Below are positions 41,070 through 49,868 of a stretch of DNA of 64,000 nucleotides, piece after piece. The translations under genes were made by a program, and so were the position numbers. Positions within the stretch are counted from its first letter, which is position 1. Each line of letters opens with the position of its first letter. Origin of the DNA: Stella humosa (GTDB lineage Bacteria; Pseudomonadota; Alphaproteobacteria; ATCC43930; Allostellaceae); assembly GCF_006738645.1 (NCBI RefSeq), contig NZ_AP019700.1, positions 2,368,001 to 2,432,000 of the forward strand, read 5' to 3'. The notes beneath the pieces were generated by a model that saw nothing but the letters and a program-made list of their open reading frames with translations, did no database searches and was not told where the DNA came from.

Positions 41070-42863
41070 CTATGGCGCGGCGGCGGCAGCCGGCGCCTCG
41101 TCGCGGAACTGCATGCGGCTGAGCCGGGCATAGAGCCCGTCCGCCACCATCAGTTCGTCATGCGTTCCCTGCTCGACGATGCGGCCGGCATCCAAGACGC
41201 AGATCCGGTCGGCCTGGCGCACGGTGGCGAGGCGATGGGCGATGACCAGCGTCGTCCGCCCGGCGGCCAGCCGCTCCAGCGCCGCCTGCACCAGCGTTTC
41301 CGATTCCGCGTCGAGCGCGCTCGTCGCCTCGTCCAGCAGCAGGATCGGCGCGTCGCGCAGGATGGCGCGGGCAAGCGCGATGCGCTGGCGCTCGCCGCCC
41401 GACAGGCGGGTGCCGCGCTCGCCCACCACCGTGGCGTACCCATCGGGCAGGCGGGCGATGAAGTCGTGGGCGGCAGCCGCCCGCGCCGCCGCGGCGATGG
41501 CCGCATCGTCGGCATCGGGACGGCCGAAGGCGATGTTGGCGCGGATCGTGTCGTCGAAGAGGATGGCGTCCTGGCTGACCAGCGTGATCGACCGGCGCAG
41601 GCTGGCCAGCGCCACAGCTCGCACGTCCTGGCCATCGACCAGGACCGCGCCGTCGCCGACGTCGAACAGCCTCGGGATCAGGTTGAACACCGTCGACTTG
41701 CCCGCACCGCTGCGCCCGACCAGCGCCACCGTCTGGCCGGCCGGCACCACCAGGTCGACCCCGTCCAGCGCCGGCCCGCCGGCGCCATAGGCAAAGCGCA
41801 CGCCCTTCAGCTCGATGCGGCCGCCGGCAATGGCCAGGTCCGGCGCGCCCGGCCGGTCGACGACCGTGGGTGCCCGGTCGAGCATGGCGTAGATGCGCTC
41901 CAGCGCTGCCATCCCCTCCTGCACCACGCTGTTCAGCGTGCCGACCGCGCGCACGGGCTGGGCCGCCATCAGGAGTGCCGTGACGAAGCCGGTGAAGGTG
42001 CCGACCGTGCCGCCGCCCGTCACCATGCGCCAGCCGGCAAAGGCGATGACGCCGCCGACGGCGATGCCGCCCAGCACCTCCAGGATCGGGTCGAGCCGGG
42101 CGCGGCTGCGCGTCGCGCGCATGTAGAGCTCGTAGAGCCGCTCGAACGCACCATCGGCGCGGCGCCGCTCATAGGCCTCCAGGCCATAGGTCTTGACCAT
42201 CCGCACCCCGGCCAGGCTCTCGCCCAGCAGCGAGGTGATCTCGCCCAGGTGTTCCTGGGTCACCTTGGACACGCGCCGCAGCCGCTTGCCGATGGCGATG
42301 ATGGGCAAGGCCGCGATCGGATAGACGACGAAGACGACCAGCGACAGCAGCCAGTCGAGATAGAGCATCGCCGCCACCAAGGCGACGATGGTCAGCACGT
42401 CGCGGACCAGGTTGTTCAGCGCGCGCTGCTGGGCCGCGCGCACGAAGGCCACGTCGTTGATGAAGCGCGAGATGTACGAGCCGGCCGGGGCGGACGTCAC
42501 CTGCGCGAAGTCGGCCCCCAGCAGGTGCCCGAACATGCGCTTCTGCAGGTCGGCCGCGGTGCGCTGCACCAGCTTCTCGGTCAGCACGTTCTGGCTGTAG
42601 GTGGCGATGCCCTTGACCGTGGTGACGATGACCGCCAGCAGCGGCACCAGCCAGATCACCCGTGCATCCCGGGCGGTGAAAAGGTCGAAGGTCCAGTCGA
42701 TGACGAGCGGGTAGAGGCCGGTCACACCCGCCACCACCGTCATCAGCGCCAGGACAGCCAGGATGTCGCGGCGCCGGTCGGCCAGATGGTCGGCCCACAG
42801 GCGGCGGACGAGGCGCCAATCGGCTCCCCGGCGCCCGGTCGCGTCCTTGGCGGAATTTCCCAT
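41070..42863 (-). CDS. MsbA-like ABC exporter (fused permease and ATPase)
   Basis: The 597-residue half-transporter has a six-helix membrane domain (about 25-320) and an ATPase domain with Walker A GRSGAGKST, signature LSGGERQRIALARAI, Walker B ILLLDEATSALD and switch His in VIAHRLATV. Homodimers of this type flip lipid A core or other lipids. The ATG at 42863 (MGNSAKDATG) is chosen since the 27 upstream codons lack family similarity. Subtype (lipid flippase or drug exporter) cannot be fixed, although the coupling segment around TQEHLGEITSLLGESLAGVR is MsbA-like. Confidence 0.9.
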   Translation of the reverse strand: MGNSAKDATGRRGADWRLVRRLWADHLADRRRDILAVLALMTVVAGVTGLYPLVIDWTFDLFTARDARVIWLVPLLAVIVTTVKGIATYSQNVLTEKLVQRTAADLQKRMFGHLLGADFAQVTSAPAGSYISRFINDVAFVRAAQQRALNNLVRDVLTIVALVAAMLYLDWLLSLVVFVVYPIAALPIIAIGKRLRRVSKVTQEHLGEITSLLGESLAGVRMVKTYGLEAYERRRADGAFERLYELYMRATRSRARLDPILEVLGGIAVGGVIAFAGWRMVTGGGTVGTFTGFVTALLMAAQPVRAVGTLNSVVQEGMAALERIYAMLDRAPTVVDRPGAPDLAIAGGRIELKGVRFAYGAGGPALDGVDLVVPAGQTVALVGRSGAGKSTVFNLIPRLFDVGDGAVLVDGQDVRAVALASLRRSITLVSQDAILFDDTIRANIAFGRPDADDAAIAAAARAAAAHDFIARLPDGYATVVGERGTRLSGGERQRIALARAILRDAPILLLDEATSALDAESETLVQAALERLAAGRTTLVIAHRLATVRQADRICVLDAGRIVEQGTHDELMVADGLYARLSRMQFRDEAPAAAAAP

Positions 42864-42906
42864 GCGCCAGCGGATAGCGCGAAAGGCGCGGCCGTGCCAA
42901 GCGACC

Positions 42907-43998
42907 CTAGTCCGGCAGCCGGAAGACCGTGCGCAGACTGCCATCCGACGGCAGGTCGAAGCCGAGCCCGGGGAGCGGCGGAATCACGATCCGACCGTCG
43001 GTCGGTCGGCGCAGGCTTGGCGGCAACAGCCCTGCCAGGTGATCGTGCACCTGGTGGTGCTCGACCCAGCCGACGCCATGGAGGGCGCCGCAATGGAGTG
43101 CTGTCGCCTGGAGCACCGCCGTCGCGTGGGCCTGGGGCGACAGCGGCACGCCATGGTCGCGGGCGATCCGCGCCAGGTGGGCCATGCCGGTCGGGCCGCC
43201 GGCCAGGCCGGGGTTGGCTTGCAGCCAGCCGGCGGCGCCGGACGTGACGAGGTTGACCAGTCGGCCATGGTCGAATTCCGCCTCGCCCAGTACGAGCGGG
43301 ATCGGGGATTGCCGGGCCAGGGCCGCCAGGCCGTCGATGTCGGCCGCCGGCAGGGGGGCCTGGAATGCGGCGACGCCCCGGTCGGCGAGCGCGCCGGCCA
43401 GGCGGGCTGCCGTTGCGAGGTCGTAGCGCTCGACGCCGTCGACGATCAGCAGTGCGCCGCCGGTGGCGGCCCGCACGGCGGCGACGCGATCGAGGTCGGC
43501 GGCCGCGTCCAGGCCGCCGATCTTCATCTTTACGCCTGCGAATCCGGCCGCGGCATAGCCGGCCATCTCCCGGGCAAGTGCCGACACGTCCTTGTCGGGA
43601 CCATACAATCCGCCGCTGGCATAGGCGGCGACCGTGGTCGTCGGGCCGAGGAAGCTGGCGAGCGGCCGGCCATCCCGCCGCGCCGCCATGTCCCACAGGG
43701 CCATGTCGATGGCACTGGCGGCCCCGGCCTCGACCCAGTCGTGGCGCGAGGACGCCGGGGCGTGCCGGAGGTCGTCGAGGTCGCGGCCGGGCAGGGCGGC
43801 CGCCAGCCGGTGGAGGGCCGCGAAGCTGTACCGGATCTCGTCCTGCCGGCACCAGGCCTCGCCGAGGCCGATCGTGCCGTCGTCGGATTCCAGGCGCAGC
43901 AGCGGCGCGCGGCGCTCGCGCCAGACCGTGGCCGGGTTCCACAGCGGCCGGTCGAAGACGCGGTGGAACTCCAGGATCGTAACGCGGCGAATTCTCAC
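42907..43998 (-). CDS. Mandelate racemase/muconate lactonizing enzyme family protein with altered metal site
   Basis: The 363-residue enolase-superfamily protein has the base motif GVKMKIGG (Lys157, Lys159), first metal ligand Asp187 (LIVDGVERY) and third ligand Glu239 (LVLGEAEF). The second ligand, expected at an exact 26-residue spacing, is Gln213 in FQAPLPAAD instead of Glu. Catalysis may be weakened or changed. The GTG at 43998 is chosen; a GTG at 44034 would add 12 residues. The gene is divergent from the following amino-acid ABC operon across 104 bases, so it may process the imported compound. Confidence 0.85.
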   Translation of the reverse strand: MRIRRVTILEFHRVFDRPLWNPATVWRERRAPLLRLESDDGTIGLGEAWCRQDEIRYSFAALHRLAAALPGRDLDDLRHAPASSRHDWVEAGAASAIDMALWDMAARRDGRPLASFLGPTTTVAAYASGGLYGPDKDVSALAREMAGYAAAGFAGVKMKIGGLDAAADLDRVAAVRAATGGALLIVDGVERYDLATAARLAGALADRGVAAFQAPLPAADIDGLAALARQSPIPLVLGEAEFDHGRLVNLVTSGAAGWLQANPGLAGGPTGMAHLARIARDHGVPLSPQAHATAVLQATALHCGALHGVGWVEHHQVHDHLAGLLPPSLRRPTDGRIVIPPLPGLGFDLPSDGSLRTVFRLPD

Positions 43999-44102
43999 GC
44001 GCTGGTCGCCTTTCGGCCCGGCCTTTGCTCGCACCTGTTCAAGACGGGGTCGGAGCGCGTAATTTCCGGCAAGACGGCCACCTGGTGCGGGGAGAAGCTC
44101 GA

Positions 44103-44978
44103 ATGACCGGATCTACCATCGATCGGCGCGGAATTCTGCGGGGTTCGGCGCTTGGTGCCGGCGCCGTTGCCGCCTCGGGCCTGCTGGCCGCACCCGCCAT
44201 GGCGCAGACGGCACCCGCCGCCTCCACCTGGCAGCAGATCAAGGACCGCGGCGAGCTGCGCATCGGTGCCGCGCCGAGCGAGCCCTGGTTCGCCAAAGAC
44301 CAGCGCTCGGGCGAATGGAGCGGCATCGGCTGGGCCATGGGTGTCGCCATCGCCAAGGAATTGAACGTCAAGCCCGTCGCCGTCGAGACGAGCTGGGGCA
44401 ATGCGGTGGCCGGCCTCCAGGCCAACCAGTTCGACGTCATGTTCGTGATGGACGCCACGCCGCAGCGGGCGCTGGCGGTCGATTTTCCCGCGCAGCCCTT
44501 CTTCTACTATGCCCAGGGCGTGCTGGTGCGCGACGGCCTGGCGGTAAAGCGCTGGGAAGAGCTGGACAAGCCCGAGATCAAGGTGGGCGTCACGCTCGGC
44601 ACCTCGCCCGACCGCGACGTCACCATGCGCCTCACCAAGGCCACGATCGAGCGCTTCCCCAGCAACGACGAGACGACGGCCGCCTTCCAGGCCGGCCGGG
44701 TCGATGCCATGTCCTTCTTCCACCCAGCCCTGGTGATGCAACAGCGCCGGGTGCGCAAGGGCACGGTCCTGTTGCCGGAGCCGTTCCGCTACTCGACCAC
44801 CAGTGCCGGCGTGCGCCGCGAGGCCGACAAGACCTGGCGCGACTGGCTGGGCCTGACGCTCGACTACTACTACGTTACCGGCCAGACCCAGAAGATCTAC
44901 GAGGATTTCCTGGTGTCGCGTCAGATCGACCCCAAGACCGCGCCCGCCATCATGCGCGAGCTGTGGGGCAAGAGCTGA
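44103..44978 (+). CDS. Polar amino-acid ABC transporter substrate-binding protein (system 1)
   Basis: The 291-residue type II binding protein begins with a twin-arginine-like signal (DRRGILRGSALGAG, cleaved near AMAQT). The mature part starts with the family pattern WQQIKDRGELRIGAAPSEPW and contains NVKPVAVETSWGNAVAGLQA (family helix) and DVMFVMDATPQRA. AGAAGCTCGA gives a ribosome site before the ATG at 44103. It heads an SBP-permease-permease-ATPase operon. The ligand is not determined; the residue after the first strand is not the usual acidic pair of glutamine-binding proteins. Confidence 0.88.
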   Translation: MTGSTIDRRGILRGSALGAGAVAASGLLAAPAMAQTAPAASTWQQIKDRGELRIGAAPSEPWFAKDQRSGEWSGIGWAMGVAIAKELNVKPVAVETSWGNAVAGLQANQFDVMFVMDATPQRALAVDFPAQPFFYYAQGVLVRDGLAVKRWEELDKPEIKVGVTLGTSPDRDVTMRLTKATIERFPSNDETTAAFQAGRVDAMSFFHPALVMQQRRVRKGTVLLPEPFRYSTTSAGVRREADKTWRDWLGLTLDYYYVTGQTQKIYEDFLVSRQIDPKTAPAIMRELWGKS

Positions 44979-45010
44979 CGGCAGCGGGCTGAGGGGCCGG
45001 GACGGCCGGG

Positions 45011-45685
45011 ATGGACTACCAGTGGGACTTCGCGGCCGTCCTGCGCCACCTGCCCCTGCTGCTGGAGGGGCTGGCGCAGACGCTGCGCCTGTCGGCCGCT
45101 GCCATCGCGGGTGGGCTGGCCGTTGGGTTGGTGCTGGCGCTGATGCGGCTGTCGGGACGGCGCTGGCTTGCATGGCCGGCCATCGCCGTCATCGAGTTCT
45201 TCCGCAGCACGCCGCCGCTCGTCCACCTGTTCTGGGTCTTCTATGCCCTGCCGATCCTGGCCGGGATCAACCTGACGCCGTTCGTGGCGGCCACCCTGGC
45301 GCTGTCGGTGCAGTCGGGCGCCTTCTTCGCGGAGGTCTATCGCGCCGGCATCGTCTCGGTCGAGCGCGGCCAGTGGGAAGCCGGCCGCGCGCTCGGCATG
45401 CGGTCGACCGCGCTGATGCGGCGCATCATCCTGCCGCAGGCGCTACGGCGGATGGTGGCGCCCTTCGTCGAGCGCGCCTTCGAGCTCGTGAAGACGACGG
45501 CATTGGCGGCCACGCTGGCCTATGGCGAGCTGCTGTACCAGGCGATGGTGGTGGTCAGCCGCACCTTCCGCCCGCTCGAGGTCTACACCACCGTGGCGGT
45601 CATCTTCTTCGTCGTGCTCTTCACCGCCAGCCTGGCGATGCGCCGGGTCGAGGCCCGGCTCGGCCGGTCGGAGCGCCAGGGGTGA
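45011..45685 (+). CDS. Amino-acid ABC transporter permease (HisM/GlnP family, system 1, first)
   Basis: The 224-residue permease has about five helices and the coupling motif WEAGRALGMRSTALMRRIILP near residue 120. The N-terminal motif LPLLLEGLAQTLRLSAAAI and EFFRSTPPLVHLFW are family hallmarks. Its stop overlaps the GTG of the second permease. Together they form the membrane heterodimer. Confidence 0.92.
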   Translation: MDYQWDFAAVLRHLPLLLEGLAQTLRLSAAAIAGGLAVGLVLALMRLSGRRWLAWPAIAVIEFFRSTPPLVHLFWVFYALPILAGINLTPFVAATLALSVQSGAFFAEVYRAGIVSVERGQWEAGRALGMRSTALMRRIILPQALRRMVAPFVERAFELVKTTALAATLAYGELLYQAMVVVSRTFRPLEVYTTVAVIFFVVLFTASLAMRRVEARLGRSERQG

Positions 45686-46347
45686 TCTACCAGCCGGACT
45701 TCTCGGACATCGTCCTCAACATCGACCTGCTGGCCCGTGGCGCCTGGCTGACGCTGGCCTTGTGGGGGCTGGCGCTGGGCTTCGGGCTGGCGGCGGGCCT
45801 GGTGCTGGGGGTGGTGCGCAGTGCCGGCAACCGCTGGCTGTCGCTGCCGGCGGCAGCCTATGTCGAGGTCTTCCGCAACACGCCCGTCCTGGTCCAACTG
45901 GTCTGGTTCTACTTCGCCTTCCCGGTGCTGACCGGCTGGCAGATGTCAGGATTCGCGGCGGCCGCCCTCGGCCTGTCGCTCAACACCTCGGCCTATTGCG
46001 CGGAGATCTTCCGCGGCGGCATCGGCTCCATCGCCCGCGGCCAGTGGGAGGCGGGGCGCGCGCTGGGCATGGGCTATCCGGCCCTGATGCGGCGCATCGT
46101 CCTGCCGCAAGCGGTGCGGCGGATGGTGCCGGCCTTCACCAACCGGGGGATCGAGCTTGGCAAGATGACGGCGATCGCCTCGGTCATCTCGGTCCATGAG
46201 CTGATGTACGAGGCGCGCCAGCTCAGCGCCACGACGTTCCGCCCGCTGGAGGTCTTCACCGTGATCGCGGTCCTCTATTTCGTCGTCATCTATCCCGGCA
46301 CCTGGCTCAGCTACCGGCTGGAAGCCCGGCTCGCGAGGCGCGGATGA
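45682..46347 (+). CDS. Amino-acid ABC transporter permease (HisM/GlnP family, system 1, second)
   Basis: The 221-residue permease starts with GTG at 45682 inside the upstream stop. It shows LARGAWLTLALWGLALGFGL, EVFRNTPVLVQLVWFYF and the coupling motif WEAGRALGMGYPALMRRIVL. Its end overlaps the ATPase gene by four bases. It is close in sequence to the first permease, as expected for a heterodimeric pair. Confidence 0.92.
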   Translation: MIYQPDFSDIVLNIDLLARGAWLTLALWGLALGFGLAAGLVLGVVRSAGNRWLSLPAAAYVEVFRNTPVLVQLVWFYFAFPVLTGWQMSGFAAAALGLSLNTSAYCAEIFRGGIGSIARGQWEAGRALGMGYPALMRRIVLPQAVRRMVPAFTNRGIELGKMTAIASVISVHELMYEARQLSATTFRPLEVFTVIAVLYFVVIYPGTWLSYRLEARLARRG

Positions 46348-47117
46348 CGGCCCAACCCGTCATCCGGACCGAGGGGCTGCGCAAGCGCTTCGGCGACCTC
46401 GTGGTGCTGGACGGCATCGACCTGACCGTGGCACCCGGCGAGCGCATCGCCATCCTGGGCTCCAGCGGTTCGGGCAAGAGCACGCTGCTGCGCTGCCTCA
46501 ACTTCATGGAGCTGCCGAGCGAGGGCCGCGTGCATTTCCGCGGCGAGCCCGTTGGTACCGCGACCGGCGCGGGCGTGCGCTACCGCGAGCGCGAACTGGC
46601 CGCGTTGCGCCGGCGGGTCGGCATGGTGTTCCAGCAGTTCAACCTCTTCCCCCACATGACGGCGCTGGAGAACGTCATGGAAGGGCCGCTGACGGTGCTG
46701 GGACAGAACCGGCGCGAGGCAGAGGCGGCCGGCCGGGCCCAGCTTGCCAAGGTGGGCCTGGCCGACAAGGCCGGCGAGTATCCCGCGCGCCTGTCCGGCG
46801 GCCAGCAGCAGCGCGTGGCGATCGCGCGTGCGCTCGCCATGGAGCCGGAGGTGCTGCTGTTCGACGAGCCGACCTCCTCGCTCGACCCCGAGCTGGTGGG
46901 CGAGGTGCTGCGCGTCATCAAGGGCCTGGCGGAAGAGGGGCGGACGATGCTGCTCGTCACCCACGAGCTGGGATTCGCCTACCACTTCGCCACCCGCGTG
47001 CTCTTCCTGCATGACGGCCGCATCCTGGAGGAGGGGCCGCCGGCGGAGATCCTGAAGGCCCCGCGGCAGGAACGCCTGCGCACCTTCCTGTCGCGTTTCA
47101 CCGAATTCGCATTCTAG
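46344..47117 (+). CDS. Amino-acid ABC transporter ATP-binding protein (GlnQ/HisP family, system 1)
   Basis: The 257-residue ATPase has Walker A GSSGSGKST, Q-loop FQQFNLFPHMTALENV, signature LSGGQQQRVAIARAL, Walker B VLLFDEPTSSLDPE and switch THELGFAY. It completes the first amino-acid importer. Its insert between Walker A and Q-loop (PVGTATGAGVRYRERELAAL region) is slightly longer than in GlnQ, as in HisP. Confidence 0.94.
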   Translation: MTAQPVIRTEGLRKRFGDLVVLDGIDLTVAPGERIAILGSSGSGKSTLLRCLNFMELPSEGRVHFRGEPVGTATGAGVRYRERELAALRRRVGMVFQQFNLFPHMTALENVMEGPLTVLGQNRREAEAAGRAQLAKVGLADKAGEYPARLSGGQQQRVAIARALAMEPEVLLFDEPTSSLDPELVGEVLRVIKGLAEEGRTMLLVTHELGFAYHFATRVLFLHDGRILEEGPPAEILKAPRQERLRTFLSRFTEFAF

Positions 47118-47132
47118 GCATCGAAAGTCTCC

Positions 47133-48188
47133 ATGGACGGCAACGAGCTAGAGCTTCTTGAGACCCCGTTCTCGCCCCGGGCAGAGATCGAGGCGCAGTA
47201 TCGCGACTACATCGCCCGCCAGGGCCTGCCCGCGGCCATGGGCTTCGCGCTGGCCCTGCCCGAGGGCTGGGCGGTCGAGACGATACGCGTGGCCAAGGGT
47301 CCCGGGCCGGCCAGCCCCATCCTGCCGCTGGCGCGCTGCCGCCCGGTCGCGGACGATGCGCTCGGGCGCCAAGAGTCCGCCGATGTGGTGGTCTGGGCCG
47401 TGTTCCTGCCGCGCGAGATGCACGGGCGGGACTGGCTGCGCGGCTGGCTCGACCGGCAGGGCTACGACACCATCGCCATGCGCGACCTGCCGTCGGCCAA
47501 CGGCATCATGGGGGATGCGCTGGCGACGCGGGAGCTCGACGGCGAGCTGCGCCTGCACCGCATGCTGACCGTGAAGGACGGCGACATCCTCTACCTGCTG
47601 GACGGGCGCGCGCCGCTCGGGCCGGACAGCGATGCCGCGGCCTTGCAGGAGATCTTCCTGATGGCGGCCCTGCGCTTCCGCCTGCTGGCGCCGAGCGGAC
47701 GACCGTTCGCCGAGGGCTTCGACTGGACCGTGTTGGCCGGCCAGGGCCGCGTGCGGTTCCTGGCATCCGAACTTTGGATCGACCGCACGGGCGGCGGATC
47801 GGGGCCCGGCACCGCCCGTATCCTGGACAACCTCCAGGGCGAGATGGTCGCCGGCACGCTGATCGCCGTGCTGGGACAACCGGGCGGCGATGCCGAGGCG
47901 ATCACCGGGATCACGCTGGACCGGCTGGCGACGCTCGGCTTCGAGATCTCGCCCGAGGCCGAGCTGGTGGCCGAGGACCCGACGCCCGAGCGCACGCTGG
48001 CGGTGCATCGCCGCGCCGTCAGCCAGGACGGGGCGCCGCTGCTGGTCCTGTCCGCATCCGCCTCGATCGGCGGGCTGCCGGTGTCGCTGGTCCTGTTGTC
48101 GGCGACCGAGGAAGCGGCGTTCGAGGCCTGGGCCATCAACATGCGCGCCTTCGAGATCGCGGTGCATTCGCTGGGGGCGGCACCCTAG
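47133..48188 (+). CDS. Conserved hypothetical protein between two amino-acid ABC operons
   Basis: I do not recognise this 351-residue protein. It has no signal peptide, no membrane helix and no cofactor motif. The composition is typical of a soluble alpha/beta protein, with a repeat-like pattern of VVVWAVFLPREMHGRDWL and ELRLHRMLTVKDGDILYLLDG, and a C-terminal ASIGGLPVSLVLLSATEEAAF. It starts 15 bases after the upstream ATPase and is probably cotranscribed with system 1. A promoter-like gap of 107 bases separates it from system 2. Confidence 0.7.
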   Translation: MDGNELELLETPFSPRAEIEAQYRDYIARQGLPAAMGFALALPEGWAVETIRVAKGPGPASPILPLARCRPVADDALGRQESADVVVWAVFLPREMHGRDWLRGWLDRQGYDTIAMRDLPSANGIMGDALATRELDGELRLHRMLTVKDGDILYLLDGRAPLGPDSDAAALQEIFLMAALRFRLLAPSGRPFAEGFDWTVLAGQGRVRFLASELWIDRTGGGSGPGTARILDNLQGEMVAGTLIAVLGQPGGDAEAITGITLDRLATLGFEISPEAELVAEDPTPERTLAVHRRAVSQDGAPLLVLSASASIGGLPVSLVLLSATEEAAFEAWAINMRAFEIAVHSLGAAP

Positions 48189-48295
48189 CGGCACGATTGC
48201 TGCGTGGTCACGCCACCAGCATGAAATGTATTCGGTTGCCGGCTTGCGCGCCGGGCGCTAGGGAATCAGGCAGCCGGATCACAATGGAGGTTTCC

Positions 48296-49105
48296 ATGCG
48301 CCGTTCCATCCTCGCCTTTTCGATGCTGGCCGCCGCCGCCGCCCTGCCGGGTGCGGCCGCCGCCGACGTGCTGGACAAGATCAAGGAGCGCGGCACGCTC
48401 GTGGTCGGCGTCAAGACCGACTATCGCCCGTTCGGCTTCCGCGACCCGTCCGGCGCCATCATCGGCATCGAGCCCGACATGGCCGCCGAGGTCGCCAAGA
48501 AGCTGGGCGTGAAGCTGGAACTGGTGTCGGTCGTCTCGGCCAACCGCATGGAGTTCCTGCGCCAGGGCAAGATCGACCTGATGATCGCCACCATGTCCGA
48601 CAAGCCGGAGCGCCGGAAGGTCGTGCAGGTGATCGAGCCGCTCTACTACTCCGACGCCGTCAACGTCCTGCTGTCGGACAAGGTGAAGGTGACGAAGTGG
48701 GAGCAGTTGAAGGGCGCCAAGCTCTGCGGCACCACCGGCGCCTTCTACAACAAGGACGTCGCCACCCAGTACGGGCCCGAGATCATCTCGTTCGACGGGT
48801 CGGAGAAGCCGCTGATCGCCCTCAAGCAGGGCAACTGCATCGGCTACCTCTATGACCAGACGTTCATCGCCGGCAAGATGCTCGAGGACGACTGGAAGAC
48901 CGCCTACCACATGCCGCTGCCGGGCATCATGGAGACCCCCTGGGCGATGGCCGTGGCCCCGGGCGAGGACCGCTTCGCCAAGCTGATGAGCGACATGACC
49001 AAGGACTGGATGAAGTCCGGCGCCATCGTCGCCATGGAGAAGAAGTGGGGCGTGAAGCCGACCGAGTATTCCGAGCGGATGTTCAAGGAACACAAGGGCT
49101 CCTGA
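48296..49105 (+). CDS. Polar amino-acid ABC transporter substrate-binding protein (system 2)
   Basis: The 269-residue binding protein starts at ATG 48296, five bases after GGAGG, with a Sec signal peptide (MRRSILAFSMLAAAAALPGA, cut near AAAD). Family features are IKERGTLVVGVKTDYRPFGF, IIGIEPDMAAEVAKKLGV, and LRQGKIDLMIATMSDKPERR. The pattern resembles glutamate/aspartate or lysine/arginine-type binding proteins; the ligand is undetermined. It begins an SBP-permease-permease-ATPase operon, the second in tandem. Confidence 0.92.
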   Translation: MRRSILAFSMLAAAAALPGAAAADVLDKIKERGTLVVGVKTDYRPFGFRDPSGAIIGIEPDMAAEVAKKLGVKLELVSVVSANRMEFLRQGKIDLMIATMSDKPERRKVVQVIEPLYYSDAVNVLLSDKVKVTKWEQLKGAKLCGTTGAFYNKDVATQYGPEIISFDGSEKPLIALKQGNCIGYLYDQTFIAGKMLEDDWKTAYHMPLPGIMETPWAMAVAPGEDRFAKLMSDMTKDWMKSGAIVAMEKKWGVKPTEYSERMFKEHKGS

Positions 49106-49121
49106 GCCGGCGCAACCCGCC

Positions 49122-49868
49122 TTGGAGGCTTTCTACGAATGGTTCCGGTGGCTCTACGAGGCCACCGGGATCAACCTGACGATCGTCTATGACGAGTTCG
49201 ACCGGAAGCGGATGATATCCGGCTTCTGGACGACGGTGTGGCTCTGCCTCGTCTGCATCGCGCTCAGCATCGTCATCGGCGTGGTCGGCGCCTGGCTGCA
49301 GGGATCGCGGCTGAAATGGACCCGGCGCGGCGTCCAGGGGTTCATCGCGCTCTTCCGCGACACGCCGCCGCTCGTACAGATCTATTTCTTCTATTTCGGG
49401 CTGGGCGCCCTGCTGCCGCGCATCGAGAACGCCTACGGCATCCCCGAGCCGGTGCTGACCAGCATGCAGTGGGCGATCATCTCGCTGTCGCTGTTCGCGG
49501 GCGCCTTCAACGTCGAGATCTTCCGGTCCGGCATCGAGGCGGTGCCCAAGGCGACGGTGGAGGCGGCCGAGGCGCTGGGCTATTCGCGCCTGGGTGCCTA
49601 TGTCCATGTCGTGCTGCCGCTGGCGGTGCGCATCTGCCTGCCGGCGCTGAACAACAACATCGTCAACCTGGTGAAGACGACGACGTTGGCCTACGCGATC
49701 GCGGTGCCGGAGATGCTCTATGTCTCCAAGCAGATCTGGTCGGACGCCACCAACGTGCCCGAGATGATGACCTTCCTGCTGCTGGCCTATTTCTTCCTGG
49801 TGGGTTGCGTCGTCTGGGCGATGGCCCGCGTCGAGCGCGCGCTCAAGGTGCCGGGGATCGGCCTTTGA
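49122..49868 (+). CDS. Amino-acid ABC transporter permease (system 2, first)
   Basis: The 248-residue permease has an N-terminal soluble stretch and about five helices. It shows GFWTTVWLCLVCIALSIVIG, LFRDTPPLVQIYFFYFGLG and the coupling motif VEAAEALGYSRLGAYVHVVL. The start is a TTG at 49122, the only start codon fitting the family length; confidence in that start is moderate. Its stop overlaps the next gene's TTG. Confidence 0.88.
   Translation: MEAFYEWFRWLYEATGINLTIVYDEFDRKRMISGFWTTVWLCLVCIALSIVIGVVGAWLQGSRLKWTRRGVQGFIALFRDTPPLVQIYFFYFGLGALLPRIENAYGIPEPVLTSMQWAIISLSLFAGAFNVEIFRSGIEAVPKATVEAAEALGYSRLGAYVHVVLPLAVRICLPALNNNIVNLVKTTTLAYAIAVPEMLYVSKQIWSDATNVPEMMTFLLLAYFFLVGCVVWAMARVERALKVPGIGL

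Noticed and set aside
40929-43247. 772-codon open frame on the plus strand
   Set aside because: It is antisense to the MsbA-like exporter and enolase-family genes, whose motifs are intact; the translated product has no recognisable domain.
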